NCBI RefSeq assembly: GCF_014489635.1
Contig: NZ_CP060828.1
Coordinates: 5,264,501 to 5,328,500, forward strand
Length of the DNA stretch: 64,000 nucleotides
Direction of reading: 5' to 3'
DNA from: Streptomyces roseirectus
GTDB lineage: Bacteria; Actinomycetota; Actinomycetes; Streptomycetales; Streptomycetaceae
Shown: in pieces, positions 10,622 through 19,173 of the stretch
Numbering within the stretch: position 1 is the first letter of the stretch
Layout: every line of letters starts with the position of its first letter
The notes under the pieces: generated by a model
Database searches by the model: none
Told to the model about the DNA's origin: nothing
What the model saw: only the letters and a program-made list of their open reading frames with translations
Translations under genes and position numbers: made by a program

Positions 10622-11302
10622 GTGAGCAGCAGCCTTCGACGCGGCGCCCTCGCCGCTTCCGCCCTCGCGTTCTCGATCGCCACGCTCGCCGGCTGTGCGG
10701 CCGGAAACAACAGCCAGACCCTGGAGATCAAGCCGGACAACGCGGCTGTCACCGTGGGCGTGATCAAGATCCAGAACGCGGTTGTCATCACGCAGCCCGA
10801 GCGGGGCGCCGAGGGCCCGGCGGCGATCGCCGCGACCGTCTTCAACACCGGCACCACCGCGCAGACCCTCACCGGTGTCACCGTGGACGGCACGAGCCTG
10901 TCCGCCGTGCTGACGCCGGGCAAGGACGACACCGCGAGCAAGAAGGGCAGCCTGGTCGTGCCGGCCGGCGGCTCGGTCGTCATCGGCGGCCCGAACAACG
11001 CCTCCGCCGTCCTGGACAAGCCCGGTGACGCCGTCAAGAACGGCGACGCCCAGAAGATCACCTTCACCTTCAGCGACGCCGGTGACGTGAGCCTCCAGGC
11101 GTTCGTCGTCCCCGCGACCGGCTTCTACAGCGACTGGGGTCCGACGTCCGTCCCGAAGCCGTCCGCCTCCGGTGACTCCGGCAGCGCCTCCGCCGGCCCC
11201 TCGGAGTCCCCGAACCCGTCCGAGTCCCCGGCGTCGGGCAGCTCCGAGTCCTCCCACGCCCCGGCGACCTCGGAGTCCCCCTCCACGGGCACCGGCCACT
11301 GA
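10622..11302 (+). CDS. Lipoprotein with Ser/Pro-rich tail
   Basis: The GTG start at 10622 has AAGGAG 11 nt upstream. It gives a clear lipoprotein signal (ALAFSIATLAGC), so the mature protein is probably anchored to the outer face of the membrane through Cys. The mature domain (about 140 residues: IKIQNAVVITQPERG, ATVFNTGTTAQTLTGVTVDG, GGSVVIGGPN, SLQAFVVPA) has the beta-sandwich feel of DUF461/PCu(A)C-like proteins, but the His/Met copper ligands of that family are not obvious. The last 50 residues are Ser/Pro/Glu low complexity. An in-frame ATG at 10583 exists but lacks a ribosome site. Function unknown. Confidence 0.8.
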   Translation: MSSSLRRGALAASALAFSIATLAGCAAGNNSQTLEIKPDNAAVTVGVIKIQNAVVITQPERGAEGPAAIAATVFNTGTTAQTLTGVTVDGTSLSAVLTPGKDDTASKKGSLVVPAGGSVVIGGPNNASAVLDKPGDAVKNGDAQKITFTFSDAGDVSLQAFVVPATGFYSDWGPTSVPKPSASGDSGSASAGPSESPNPSESPASGSSESSHAPATSESPSTGTGH

Positions 11303-11320
11303 GCCGCCCCGGACACGCCT

Positions 11321-11355
11321 GAGGGCGGCACCCCCGAGCTGGGGGTGCCGCCCTC
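11321..11355. terminator. Bidirectional terminator, lipoprotein gene / phoP
   Basis: A perfect 15-bp stem (GAGGGCGGCACCCCC) with a 5-nt loop lies between two convergent stop codons. Confidence 0.85.
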
Positions 11356-11374
11356 GTCGTCGTGGTGGGGCTTT

Positions 11375-12055
11375 CTACGGCTCGAACTTGTAGCCGAGGC
11401 CCCGGACCGTCACCAGGTAGCGAGGCGCACCCGGGTCGGGTTCGATCTTGGCGCGCAGGCGCTTGACGTGGACGTCGAGGGTCTTCGTGTCGCCGACGTA
11501 GTCGGCGCCCCAGACGCGGTCGATGAGCTGCATGCGGGTGAGGACGCGGCCGGCGTTGCGGAGCAGCATCTCCAGGAGGTCGAACTCCTTGAGGGGGAGG
11601 TCGACCTTGGAGCCGGAGACGGTGACGACGTGCCGGTCGACGTCCATGCGGACCGGGCCCGCCTCCAGGGCCGCCGGGGTGACCTCCTCCGGCTCGCCCC
11701 GGCGGCGCAGCACCGCGCGGATGCGGGCGACCAGCTCGCGGGAGGAGAAGGGCTTGGTGACGTAGTCGTCGGCCCCTATCTCCAGGCCGACGACCTTGTC
11801 GATCTCGCTGTCCTTCGCGGTGACCATGATCACCGGGACGTTGGAGCGGCCGCGCAGCTGGCGGCAGACCTCCGTGCCGGGCAGGCCCGGCAGCATCAGG
11901 TCGAGCAGGACGAGGTCGGCGCCGTTGCGCTCGAACTCGTCGAGTCCGTCGGGGCCCGTGGCCGCCACGGCGACCTCGAAGCCCTCTTTGCGAAGCATGT
12001 ACGACAGGGCGTCCGAGAAGGACTCCTCGTCCTCGACGACGAGCACACGGGTCAC
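11375..12055 (-). CDS. phoP: Phosphate response regulator PhoP
   Basis: This 226-residue OmpR-class regulator controls the phosphate regulon and, in Streptomyces, antibiotic production. The receiver domain (residues 1-120) has the acidic pocket VVEDEE, the phospho-acceptor Asp52 in VLLDLMLPG, the switch Thr (VTAKDS) and Lys (DYVTKPFSS). The winged-helix domain (about 130-226) includes LPLKEFDLLEMLLRNAG, DVHVKRLRAKIE and VRGLGYKFEP. The start overlaps the phoR stop by 4 nt (ATGA), so kinase and regulator are translationally coupled. Confidence 0.97.
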   Translation of the reverse strand: MTRVLVVEDEESFSDALSYMLRKEGFEVAVAATGPDGLDEFERNGADLVLLDLMLPGLPGTEVCRQLRGRSNVPVIMVTAKDSEIDKVVGLEIGADDYVTKPFSSRELVARIRAVLRRRGEPEEVTPAALEAGPVRMDVDRHVVTVSGSKVDLPLKEFDLLEMLLRNAGRVLTRMQLIDRVWGADYVGDTKTLDVHVKRLRAKIEPDPGAPRYLVTVRGLGYKFEP

Positions 12056-13320
12056 GGAAGGACCTCCGGGGCGGGAAGCGGTTCGTAAGGTGATTCAGAG
12101 GGAGCGGCCCGGTCCTCGGGGTCGGCTTCGTCGCCGTCCAGGTCGGGGTGCTGGTGCGCCCGGTCGCGGGCCGAGCCCGCCTCCGGCAGTCGCAGGGTGA
12201 AGGTGGAGCCCTGGCCCTCGGCGCTCCAGACCGTGACCTCCCCGCCGTGCGAGGCGGCCACGTGCTTGACGATCGCGAGGCCCAGACCGGTGCCTCCCGT
12301 GGCGCGGGAGCGGGCCGGGTCGACGCGGTAGAAGCGCTCGAAGATGCGCTCCTTGTCCTTGTCCGAGATCCCGATCCCCTGGTCGGTGACGGCGATCTCG
12401 ATCAGGTCTCCGCCGGGCGCGGACACCCGGCGGGCGGCTATCCCGACGCGGGTGCGGGCGGGAGAGTAGTTGACGGCGTTCTCGACGAGGTTGCCGAGCG
12501 CCGCCGCGAGCTGGCCCCGGTTGCCCCAGACCCGCAGGTCGGCGGCGCCCCCGGCGGCCATCGTGATCTGTTTCGTGCCCGCCTGGTGCCGGCACCGGTC
12601 GACGGCCTCGGCGACGAGTTCGTCCACCCGGACCGGCTCGGAGTCCTCCAGCGGGTCGTCGTTCTGCACCCGGGAGAGGTCGATCAGCTCCTGCACGAGG
12701 TTGGTCAGCCGGGTCGCCTCGATCTGCATGCGGCCCGCGAAGCGCTGGACGGCCTCGGGGTCGTCGGAGGCGTCCATGACGGCCTCGGAGAGCAGGGAGA
12801 GGGCGCCGACCGGGGTCTTCAGCTCATGGCTGACGTTCGCCACGAAGTCCCGGCGGACCGCCTCGATCCTGCGGGCCTCCGTCAGGTCCTCGACCAGGAG
12901 CAGCACCAGCCGGGAGCCGAGCGGGGCGACCCGCGCGGAGACGGCCAGGGCCTCGCCCCGCCCGGTCCCGCGCCGCGGGAGGTCCAGCTCGACCTGGCGT
13001 ATCTCGCCGTCGCGGCGGGTGTCGCGGGCCATCAGGAGCATCGGCTCCACGGCCAGCTTCCCGCCCCGGACCAGTCCCAGCGCGTAGGCGGCCGAGCTGG
13101 CCTTCACCACGGCGTCCGCCTCGTCGAGGACGACGGCCGAGGAGCGCAGGACCGACAGCACCGTGTCCACACCCGGGGGGAGGACCGGGTCCGTGTGCAG
13201 GGAGGTGCGGGTGGGGCGCTTCTGGTCGCGCTCGCTCCAGCGGAACGCCAGCATGGCGATGACGCCGGTGAGTACCCCGGCGATCGCTGCCGCTGCGGCG
13301 ACCGCCGCGTTCACGTCCAT
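12052..13320 (-). CDS. phoR: Phosphate sensor histidine kinase PhoR
   Basis: This 422-residue kinase has a single N-terminal membrane helix (about residues 8-26), a PAS-like cytosolic region (about 50-150) and the HisKA domain with the phospho-acceptor His165 in ANVSHELKTP. The HATPase domain holds the N box (LVENAVNYSP), G1 (VTDQGIGISDKDKERIFERFYR, read in parts) and G2 (TGGTGLGLAIVKH). An acidic/Pro tail follows. It is the SenX3-type architecture of actinobacteria. It is first in the phoR-phoP unit, divergent from phoU, with a PHO box in the shared gap. Confidence 0.96.
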   Translation of the reverse strand: MDVNAAVAAAAAIAGVLTGVIAMLAFRWSERDQKRPTRTSLHTDPVLPPGVDTVLSVLRSSAVVLDEADAVVKASSAAYALGLVRGGKLAVEPMLLMARDTRRDGEIRQVELDLPRRGTGRGEALAVSARVAPLGSRLVLLLVEDLTEARRIEAVRRDFVANVSHELKTPVGALSLLSEAVMDASDDPEAVQRFAGRMQIEATRLTNLVQELIDLSRVQNDDPLEDSEPVRVDELVAEAVDRCRHQAGTKQITMAAGGAADLRVWGNRGQLAAALGNLVENAVNYSPARTRVGIAARRVSAPGGDLIEIAVTDQGIGISDKDKERIFERFYRVDPARSRATGGTGLGLAIVKHVAASHGGEVTVWSAEGQGSTFTLRLPEAGSARDRAHQHPDLDGDEADPEDRAAPSESPYEPLPAPEVLP

Positions 13321-13393
13321 GTCCTCAGGTTAGGCACGAGGTGCGACATCGCCACAGTCGTCGAGGGGTGACCTGCGAGACTCGTCGCCCAGA

Positions 13394-13426
13394 GTTCACC
13401 TTGGAGCCAGTAGTGATTCATTTGGG
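13394..13426. promoter_or_regulatory. PHO box between phoRP and phoU
   Basis: Three consecutive 11-bp units can be read: GTTCACCTTGG, AGCCAGTAGTG and ATTCATTTGGG. The first and third fit the PhoP direct-repeat consensus (G/A-TTCA-YYY-GG); the middle one is degenerate. A further GGTCACCCCTC is present on the minus strand at 13363-13373. Position in the divergent phoRP/phoU promoter supports autoregulation. Confidence 0.65.
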
Positions 13427-13510
13427 ATGACGGAAACCGACGCGTGAGCGGCCGAACGTGTCACTGTAAGCGCGCGAGACTGAGGCACGAGAGGGAACGA
13501 GGGAACGCAG

Positions 13511-14191
13511 ATGCGGGACGCGTACCACGAGGAACTGGATTCGATCGGCGACGGTCTGGTGGAGATGGCCAGGCTGGTCGGCTCGGCCATCGGGCGCGCC
13601 ACGACCGCGATCCTCGACGCCGATCTGAACCTGGCCGAGAACGTGATCGAGGGCGACAAGAAGGTCGACGAGCTCCACCACGACCTGGAGGCCAAGGCGA
13701 TAGCGCTGCTGGCCAGGCAGCAGCCCGTCGCGACCGACCTGCGGATCGTCGTGACGTCGCTCAGGATGTCCGCCGACCTGGAGCGCTCGGGTGACCTCGC
13801 CCAGCACGTCGCCAAGCTGGCGCGGCTGCGCTTCCCCGAGCGGGCCGTGCCGCGCGACCTGCACGCGACCATCCTGGAGATGGGCCAGCTCGCCCAGCGC
13901 CTGATGGCCAAGGCCGCCGAGTGCATCATCACCAAGGACGTCGACCTCGCGCTCCAGCTCGAAGCGGACGACGACGCGATGGACCTGCTGCACCGGACGC
14001 TGTTCCAGCACCTGATCGACGACCGCTGGAAGCACGGCATCGAGACCGCCGTCGACGTCACCCTGCTGGGCCGCTACTACGAGCGGTTCGCCGATCACGC
14101 GGTCGCCGTCGCCAAGCGCGTCGTCTTCCTCGTCACCGGGGAGCACGCGGACGAGATCCAGCAGGACCTGCCGCCGGAGATCCAGGCGTAG
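13511..14191 (+). CDS. phoU: PhoU-family phosphate signalling protein
   Basis: This 226-residue all-helical protein has two PhoU three-helix bundles. The first (residues about 1-105) contains MRDAYHEELDSIGDGL and LRIVVTSLRMSADLERSGD; the second (about 115-215) contains DDDAMDLLHRTLFQHLI and LLGRYYERFADHAVAVAKRV. The E/DxxxD motifs for metal binding are intact. PhoU links the PstSCAB transporter to PhoR in other bacteria; no pst genes are in this window. It is divergent from phoR-phoP. Confidence 0.95.
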   Translation: MRDAYHEELDSIGDGLVEMARLVGSAIGRATTAILDADLNLAENVIEGDKKVDELHHDLEAKAIALLARQQPVATDLRIVVTSLRMSADLERSGDLAQHVAKLARLRFPERAVPRDLHATILEMGQLAQRLMAKAAECIITKDVDLALQLEADDDAMDLLHRTLFQHLIDDRWKHGIETAVDVTLLGRYYERFADHAVAVAKRVVFLVTGEHADEIQQDLPPEIQA

Positions 14192-14277
14192 CCGTACTCT
14201 CGTGCGCCCTCGGCGCGCCCTTGTGCGCGGGGTGAGCGGTCCGTTGCCATGGGTGTACCTGCGTCGAGGAGGGACCC

Positions 14278-14433
14278 ATGGCCGAATCCCCCAGCACGTC
14301 GCCCGACCCCACCCAGGAAACGCCCACCGAGCAGCCCGCCGAGATCAGGAACCTGATGCTGATCGGGGCGTGCGGGTGCGGTTCGGGGTGCGGGTGCGGG
14401 TGCCAGTCCGGCAGTCCGTGCCAGTGCGGTTGA
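14278..14433 (+). CDS. Cysteine-rich 51-residue miniprotein
   Basis: The ATG at 14278 follows GAGGAGGGA, a strong ribosome site. The 51-residue product has a Ser/Thr/Pro/Glu-rich N-terminal half, a conserved-looking hinge (AEIRNLMLIGA), and a C-terminal half with seven cysteines, mostly as CxC: ACGCGSGCGCGC then SPCQCG. This spacing would suit metal binding as in small metallothioneins, or a modified peptide with a leader ahead of a Cys-rich core, though no modification enzyme is adjacent. It lies 86 nt after phoU and ends at a strong terminator. The ribosome site, hairpin and clean frame support it as a gene; the role is unknown. Confidence 0.7.
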   Translation: MAESPSTSPDPTQETPTEQPAEIRNLMLIGACGCGSGCGCGCQSGSPCQCG

Positions 14434-14443
14434 GCTGAGCGGA

Positions 14444-14481
14444 GGGGCCCGGCTCTCGGTGGATGCCGAGGGCCGGGCCCC
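14444..14481. terminator. Bidirectional terminator
   Basis: A 16-bp stem (GGGGCCCGGCTCTCGG, one G.T pair) with a 6-nt loop lies between the miniprotein stop and the convergent membrane-protein gene. Confidence 0.8.
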
Positions 14482-14489
14482 GCGCGCGT

Positions 14490-14876
14490 TCAGTGCACCA
14501 GGAACGCGACGCCGACGAACGTGGCGACGAACGACGCCATGAACAGGAGCACCTGAGGGGTGGTCGCGTTCTCCATGGGCTCGCCCGCGTCGCGCAGCCG
14601 GAACTGGCGTTTGAACCAGGGGTGGTAGACCGCCCGCAGGATCACCAGGCTGAGGCTGATCAGGGTGTAGAAGAACAGCGCCTGCCCGCTGTCCAGGGAG
14701 CTGAACGACGCCTGCGCCCACAGGTAGAGCGCCATGCCGCCGGGCACCAGCACGCCGATGACGCGGTGGGCCGGCTTGCGCCGGTCGGCCAGGGTCAGGG
14801 ACGCCAGGCCCAGGGCCGCGCCCGAGGCGACGGCGAGGATCCACCAGCCGGTCATGGACAGGTGCTCGGTCAGCAT
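14490..14876 (-). CDS. Small integral membrane protein
   Basis: This 128-residue protein has four predicted membrane helices: MTGWWILAVASGAALGLASL, IGVLVPGGMALYLWAQA, ALFFYTLISLSLVILRA and a C-terminal VLLFMASFVATFVGVAFLV. A conserved-looking loop AVYHPWFKRQFRLRDAGEPMENATTP lies between helices 3 and 4. No catalytic motif is evident, and I do not recognise a characterised family. It ends 8 nt from the shared terminator and lies just after the ALF-repeat gene on the same strand (29-nt gap), so the two may be cotranscribed. Confidence 0.75.
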   Translation of the reverse strand: MLTEHLSMTGWWILAVASGAALGLASLTLADRRKPAHRVIGVLVPGGMALYLWAQASFSSLDSGQALFFYTLISLSLVILRAVYHPWFKRQFRLRDAGEPMENATTPQVLLFMASFVATFVGVAFLVH

Positions 14877-14905
14877 GGGTGGATCCTCGCCCTCTCGTGC
14901 CGGGA

Positions 14906-17900
14906 TTACCAGGTCAGCAGGCCGACGACCGTGGTCGTCACGTCACCGGCCAGACCGGCGATCTTGCCACCCACCGTGTCGGCGAGCTTCACCGCGTCGT
15001 CGGCGTAGTTGAGCCCCACGCGCGCGAGGGACGAGCCGATGCCGAGGCTGATGCCGCCGAGGGCGAACAGGCCGAACGCGGACAGGAACTGCTTGCTCTG
15101 CCAGTTCCAGTCGTTGCCCGCGAGCGCGAGGAACGCGCTCGCGCCCTGGAAGACCACGGAGGCGACGCCGACGCCGAAGGCGACCGGGGCCAACGGCGGG
15201 AAGAACAGCGAGGCGACGCCGAGGGCGACCGCGCCGCCGCCGGCGATGGTCGACCAGTGGCCGGTGACCGTCGACCACTCCTTGGCGCTGGTGACGTCGT
15301 CCGGCCAGATCCCGAGGTCGACGTACCAGGGCTTGTCGCTGTCGGCCGTCTGCGACGGGTTGGTGCCGCCGCTCTCGTAGCCCCGGGCCTTGTCGGCCGC
15401 GTCCATGGCCCGCTGCTTGGCCTCGGCGGCGACCTTCGCCGTGTAGATCCGCTGGGCCTCGGAGGAGGCGGCGGCAGCGGCGGCGGCGTCCTTGCCGGCC
15501 TGGATGGCGGAGGCGCGGGCGGCGCTCGCGGACGCCTGCGCGGAGGACGCCGAGAGGACGGCCTGGCGCGCGGAGGCGGTGGCCCGGCGCGCCGAGTAGT
15601 TCGCCGTGCGGGCCGCCGTACGGGCGACGGCGGCGGCCTGCTGGGCGGTGGCCGCCGAGCGCGCGGCGTCGGCGGCCGACTTGTCCGCCGCGTCCGCGTT
15701 GGTCTTGGCCTCGGCGGCGGAGTTCAGCGCGTCGGCGGCGTACCCGTCGGCCTTGTTCTTCCACTCGGTCGCCTCGGCGGCGGCCTGGCGGGCCTCGGCG
15801 GCGGCCTTGGAGGCGAGGGCGGCGTCCTGCTGGGCCTTCGCCGCGACCTTCGCGGCGTGCGCGATGGCCGCCCGAATCGCCGCGATGTGCGCGGCGGCGT
15901 CCTGGTCGAGGCGGGCCACGTCGTACTGGTCGTGGCTGACGAAGTTGCGCTGCATCCGCGCCGGGCCTTCGAGCACGATCTGCGCGGCCGACTTCATGTA
16001 CTGCCCGCCGTTGGCCAGCAGCCGGAAGATCTCGACCCGGTCGTCCTCCTTGATCGCCTCCGGGAGGCCGATCTGCAGGAAGCGGTGCAGGGCGACGGCG
16101 CTGCCGTCGTCCAGGGCGGCCTGGGCCTTGGCCTTGACGGAGGCGCCCGGGTTGTCGCCGAGGAGGTTGAAGACCAGGACGCGGTTGTCGGCGCGGGCGG
16201 CCTCGACGGCGCCGGTCGCCAGGAAGGTGCGGCAGGCGTCCGGGGCGGCGGAGGAGAGCGCGTCGGCGGCGGCCTGGGCGACGGAGGAGCGGGAGATCTC
16301 GGCGACGCTGACGACGGTCTCCCGGTCGTCCTGGCCCTCGGCGAGGGCACGGTCGGCGTTGATCCAGTTCAGGACGTCGTACTCGGTGCCGGACAGGGCG
16401 TACTCGGCGGCCTGCCGGGTCCAGGAGCCGCCCGAGTCCAGCAGGAGCAGGGCGGCCCGGCGGCCCTTGTCGACGGCCGTGGCGGTGTCCCCGGCGGCGA
16501 CGGCGGCCTCGGCGGCGGCGACCAGGTCCTTGATCTCGGACGAGGTGCGGTCGGCCTGGGTGCGCTCGCGGTCCACCTTGGCGAGGTCGGCGGCCTCCTC
16601 CTTGGCGGCCTGGCGGGCGAGTTCGACGCCGATCGCGGTGTCGGCCTCGATGCGGGCGGTCTCGGCGGCGCGGGCGGCCTTCTCGACCTCCTGGGCCTCC
16701 TTGACGGCGTTCGCGGCGGTGTTGGCGGCGTCGACGGCGGCGTTCGCGTACTCCGTGGAGCGCTTGGCGTACTCGACGGCCTGACCGGCGTGCGCGGCGG
16801 CGTCGTCGGCCGCGGCTGCCGCCTTCTCGGCGTGCGCGGCGGCGGAGTTGGCGGCGTCGCGGGCCACGGCGGCGGCTGCGGCGGCGCGTCCGGCGAGGGT
16901 GGAGGCGGTGTTCGCGGCGGCCGTCGCGCGCGCGGCGGCGGCATTCGCCTCGGCGGCCGCCGCGCGGGCGCGGGCGGCCTGCGCCTGGGCGACGCCGGAG
17001 GACGCGGCGGCCTGGGCGGCGGCGTTCGCGGCGGCGGCCGCGTTGTTCGCGGCGGACTTGGCGGCGGCCCCGGCCGAGTCGCACGCGGCGGCTGCCGCCC
17101 GCGCCTGGTCGGCGGCCTTCGCGGCGGTCCTGGCCTTGCTCGCCGCGTTGCGGGCGCCCTCGGCGGCCTGCCGGGCGGCGGACGCCTTCGAGGCGTCCTT
17201 GGACGCGGCGATCGCGGCGCCGTACGCGCGCGAGGCGGCGCTGCCGGCGGAGGCGGCGGCCGAGGCGGCGGCCTGGGCGGCGGTCGTGGCGCGGCCGGCG
17301 GCGGCCTGGGCGACACGGGACGCCGAGATCGCCGTCGCTGCGGCGCTGGCGGCGCCCTTCGCGGCGGACGCGGCGGCGTTGGCGGCGCGGGCCGACTTCG
17401 CGACGTCGTCCTTGGCGGCGGCGGCCTCGTCGGCGGCCCGCAGCGCGGCGGCCTTGGCCTTCTCGGCGGCCTCCTTCGCCTTGTCGGAGGCGGCGACGGC
17501 CTGCTCGGTCTGCAACTGGGCGCGCTTGCCCTCGCGTTCGACGATCGCGACGAGCTGGTCGATCGTCGCCGACTCCTCGTCACGGGCGCGCGCGATGTAC
17601 TGACCCGAGATCAGGAACTGGCGGATCGCGGCCGGCGAGCCGTCGTCCAGGGCCCGCTGGGCGTACTTGGCGACCTCGGGGGAGGCGGTGGACAGGATCG
17701 AGAAGACGGCGACGCGCTCGTCCTCGGCCTGCGCGGTGAACTGGCCGTCGTCCAGGAAGGTGTGCAGCGCGGTGTCGGTGCCCGTGTCGAGGGCCTTGGT
17801 GCCGGCGCGCTTGACCGCCGCGCCGCTGTTGTTCATGACCGTGAGCACCGAGGCGCGCAGGTCGGAGCTGACGGCGGCCGTGTAGCTGCCGTCCAGGAAG

Positions 17901-18286
17901 GCCGATACCGCGTCATCCCCCGCCGACAACGCCGTATTGGCCGAACTCTGGACCGACCTGCCCGCGTAGGGGAGGGCCGACAGCAGGCCCACGCGGTTGT
18001 CCTCCGCACGCCGGGTGGGGAGTTCGGTGGTGAGGAACGCGGTGACCGCGGCCGTGTTGCCGAGCAGCGCCGCAGCGGCGGCCTCGCGGACACCGCGCCC
18101 GCCGGTCTTGTACGCCCACACGGCCCTGCCCCGGTCGGTGTCCGGGAGCCCGGTGTCGGCCGGTTCGTCGGCAGCGGCGGCCGGGGTGGCGGTCAGCGTG
18201 AGGATCGAGGGGAGGGCCGGTACGGCGGCCACGCCCGCGACGGCGGTGAGGACTCGGCGTCTGCTCCACAAAGAAGAGGGAGGCAA
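14906..18286 (-). CDS. Secreted ALF-repeat, Ala-rich coiled-coil protein
   Basis: This 1126-residue protein starts with a Tat-type signal (SRRRVLTAVAGVAAVPALP). Residues about 50-270 and 640-830 hold short helical repeats of the ALF type (for example AAAALLGNTAAVTAFL, ALDDGSPAAIRQFLISG and ALDDGSAVALHRFLQIG). Between and after them are two very long alanine-rich helical stretches, about 280-600 and 835-990, with frequent AA, AK and AAE, which should form rods. The C-terminus has hydrophobic, Gly-rich segments (GGGAVALGVASLFFPPLAPVAFG, then GLFALGGISLGIG) and no recognisable toxin domain. Similar repeats occur in Streptomyces surface and polymorphic-toxin-like proteins. A full-length open frame opposite it is a by-product of the Ala-rich codons. 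Confidence 0.85.
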   Translation of the reverse strand: MPPSSLWSRRRVLTAVAGVAAVPALPSILTLTATPAAAADEPADTGLPDTDRGRAVWAYKTGGRGVREAAAAALLGNTAAVTAFLTTELPTRRAEDNRVGLLSALPYAGRSVQSSANTALSAGDDAVSAFLDGSYTAAVSSDLRASVLTVMNNSGAAVKRAGTKALDTGTDTALHTFLDDGQFTAQAEDERVAVFSILSTASPEVAKYAQRALDDGSPAAIRQFLISGQYIARARDEESATIDQLVAIVEREGKRAQLQTEQAVAASDKAKEAAEKAKAAALRAADEAAAAKDDVAKSARAANAAASAAKGAASAAATAISASRVAQAAAGRATTAAQAAASAAASAGSAASRAYGAAIAASKDASKASAARQAAEGARNAASKARTAAKAADQARAAAAACDSAGAAAKSAANNAAAAANAAAQAAASSGVAQAQAARARAAAAEANAAAARATAAANTASTLAGRAAAAAAVARDAANSAAAHAEKAAAAADDAAAHAGQAVEYAKRSTEYANAAVDAANTAANAVKEAQEVEKAARAAETARIEADTAIGVELARQAAKEEAADLAKVDRERTQADRTSSEIKDLVAAAEAAVAAGDTATAVDKGRRAALLLLDSGGSWTRQAAEYALSGTEYDVLNWINADRALAEGQDDRETVVSVAEISRSSVAQAAADALSSAAPDACRTFLATGAVEAARADNRVLVFNLLGDNPGASVKAKAQAALDDGSAVALHRFLQIGLPEAIKEDDRVEIFRLLANGGQYMKSAAQIVLEGPARMQRNFVSHDQYDVARLDQDAAAHIAAIRAAIAHAAKVAAKAQQDAALASKAAAEARQAAAEATEWKNKADGYAADALNSAAEAKTNADAADKSAADAARSAATAQQAAAVARTAARTANYSARRATASARQAVLSASSAQASASAARASAIQAGKDAAAAAAASSEAQRIYTAKVAAEAKQRAMDAADKARGYESGGTNPSQTADSDKPWYVDLGIWPDDVTSAKEWSTVTGHWSTIAGGGAVALGVASLFFPPLAPVAFGVGVASVVFQGASAFLALAGNDWNWQSKQFLSAFGLFALGGISLGIGSSLARVGLNYADDAVKLADTVGGKIAGLAGDVTTTVVGLLTW

Positions 18287-18602
18287 AAGGAATCACCCTT
18301 CCGGTGTTTTTGAGTTTTCCGGCATAGGTAAAGCACGCGCCATGATCGAAGTCAATGCCGGGCTCGCATATCGGACGTCGATTGCCGCTTGTTTACCAAA
18401 CTTGCACAAACGGACCTTCACATTTCTTTGAGCGTGCCGAACGTCACATCCCGTGCTCTGGACAGGGGTTCGGCGTGCGGTCTTGGATGACATCCGCCGT
18501 GGGTGCGAGTTCTGACGGGGAGGACTCGTGCGTTTTCGCCGCCTTTTCCATGTCCTCCCCGGGGAACTTGCATTCACCCGGAAACCAAACACGAGGACAT
18601 TA
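18287..18602. other. Divergent intergenic region
   Basis: This 316-nt gap is noticeably more A/T-rich than its flanks (for example 18390-18430). It must carry the promoters of the ALF-repeat gene (minus) and the secreted-protein gene (plus). No RNA, repeat or small gene was recognised. Confidence 0.5.
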
Positions 18603-19121
18603 ATGAAGTTGCAAAGAACCATCAGGCGCATCGTGGGCGCCGCCATGGCGGCGGGGGCTGTGGCGTGGCTCGCGATCGGCGCCTCGGCGCACTCCGGAGA
18701 GGCCGGCGAGGCGGGCCCCTCGGTCGCCTCCGTGGCCGACGAGGCCCCCGGATACGCGGTCGAGAAGTACGCCTATCCGCAGGCGGACAAGATCCTCGCG
18801 GAGAAGAACATCGTCCTGAAGCGCGGCGACGGGCACATCACCCTCGCCGACTGCGCCACGGACACCGGGCAGCTCGAGGTCTGGGCGCACGACAAGGACA
18901 AGATCTGCTTCGACGTCAAGGGCACCTCCGGCTGGCTCACCCTGGAGATCCCGGCCGTCTACGGCGTGCGCGGCAACGACTACACCACCCAGGTCGACAT
19001 GACCGTCGGCACGGAGGAGAAGTCCTTCGACGTCGAGAAGAACACCTGGACCCCGGTCGGGCAGAGCGCGGACGAGCAGGGGCGGGAGCACATGCTCGTG
19101 GAGATCAGGAGCTCGAAGTAA
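18603..19121 (+). CDS. Small secreted hypothetical protein
   Basis: This 172-residue protein has a signal peptide (RRIVGAAMAAGAVAWLAIGASAHS), then a mature domain of about 130 residues. The latter has a helix (QADKILAEKNIVLKRGDGHI), a beta-rich core with two cysteines (LADCATDTGQLEVW and DKICFDVKGTSGWLTLE), and a motif PAVYGVRGNDYTTQVDM. The two Cys probably form a disulfide. No catalytic motif is seen and I do not recognise a characterised family. The gene lies 52 nt upstream of the FG-GAP protein on the same strand, so the two may be expressed together. Confidence 0.75.
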   Translation: MKLQRTIRRIVGAAMAAGAVAWLAIGASAHSGEAGEAGPSVASVADEAPGYAVEKYAYPQADKILAEKNIVLKRGDGHITLADCATDTGQLEVWAHDKDKICFDVKGTSGWLTLEIPAVYGVRGNDYTTQVDMTVGTEEKSFDVEKNTWTPVGQSADEQGREHMLVEIRSSK

Positions 19122-19173
19122 CCGCACCACCCCTGTACTCCAGTCCTTCTCGAGCTCTGAGGAAACACACGCC

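Noticed and set aside
14879..18313. A 1144-codon open frame on the plus strand opposite the ALF-repeat gene.
   Set aside because: It is a mirror of Ala-rich GCG/GCC codons on the minus strand and reads as Gly/Arg/Val repeats. The minus-strand protein has a signal peptide and known repeats.
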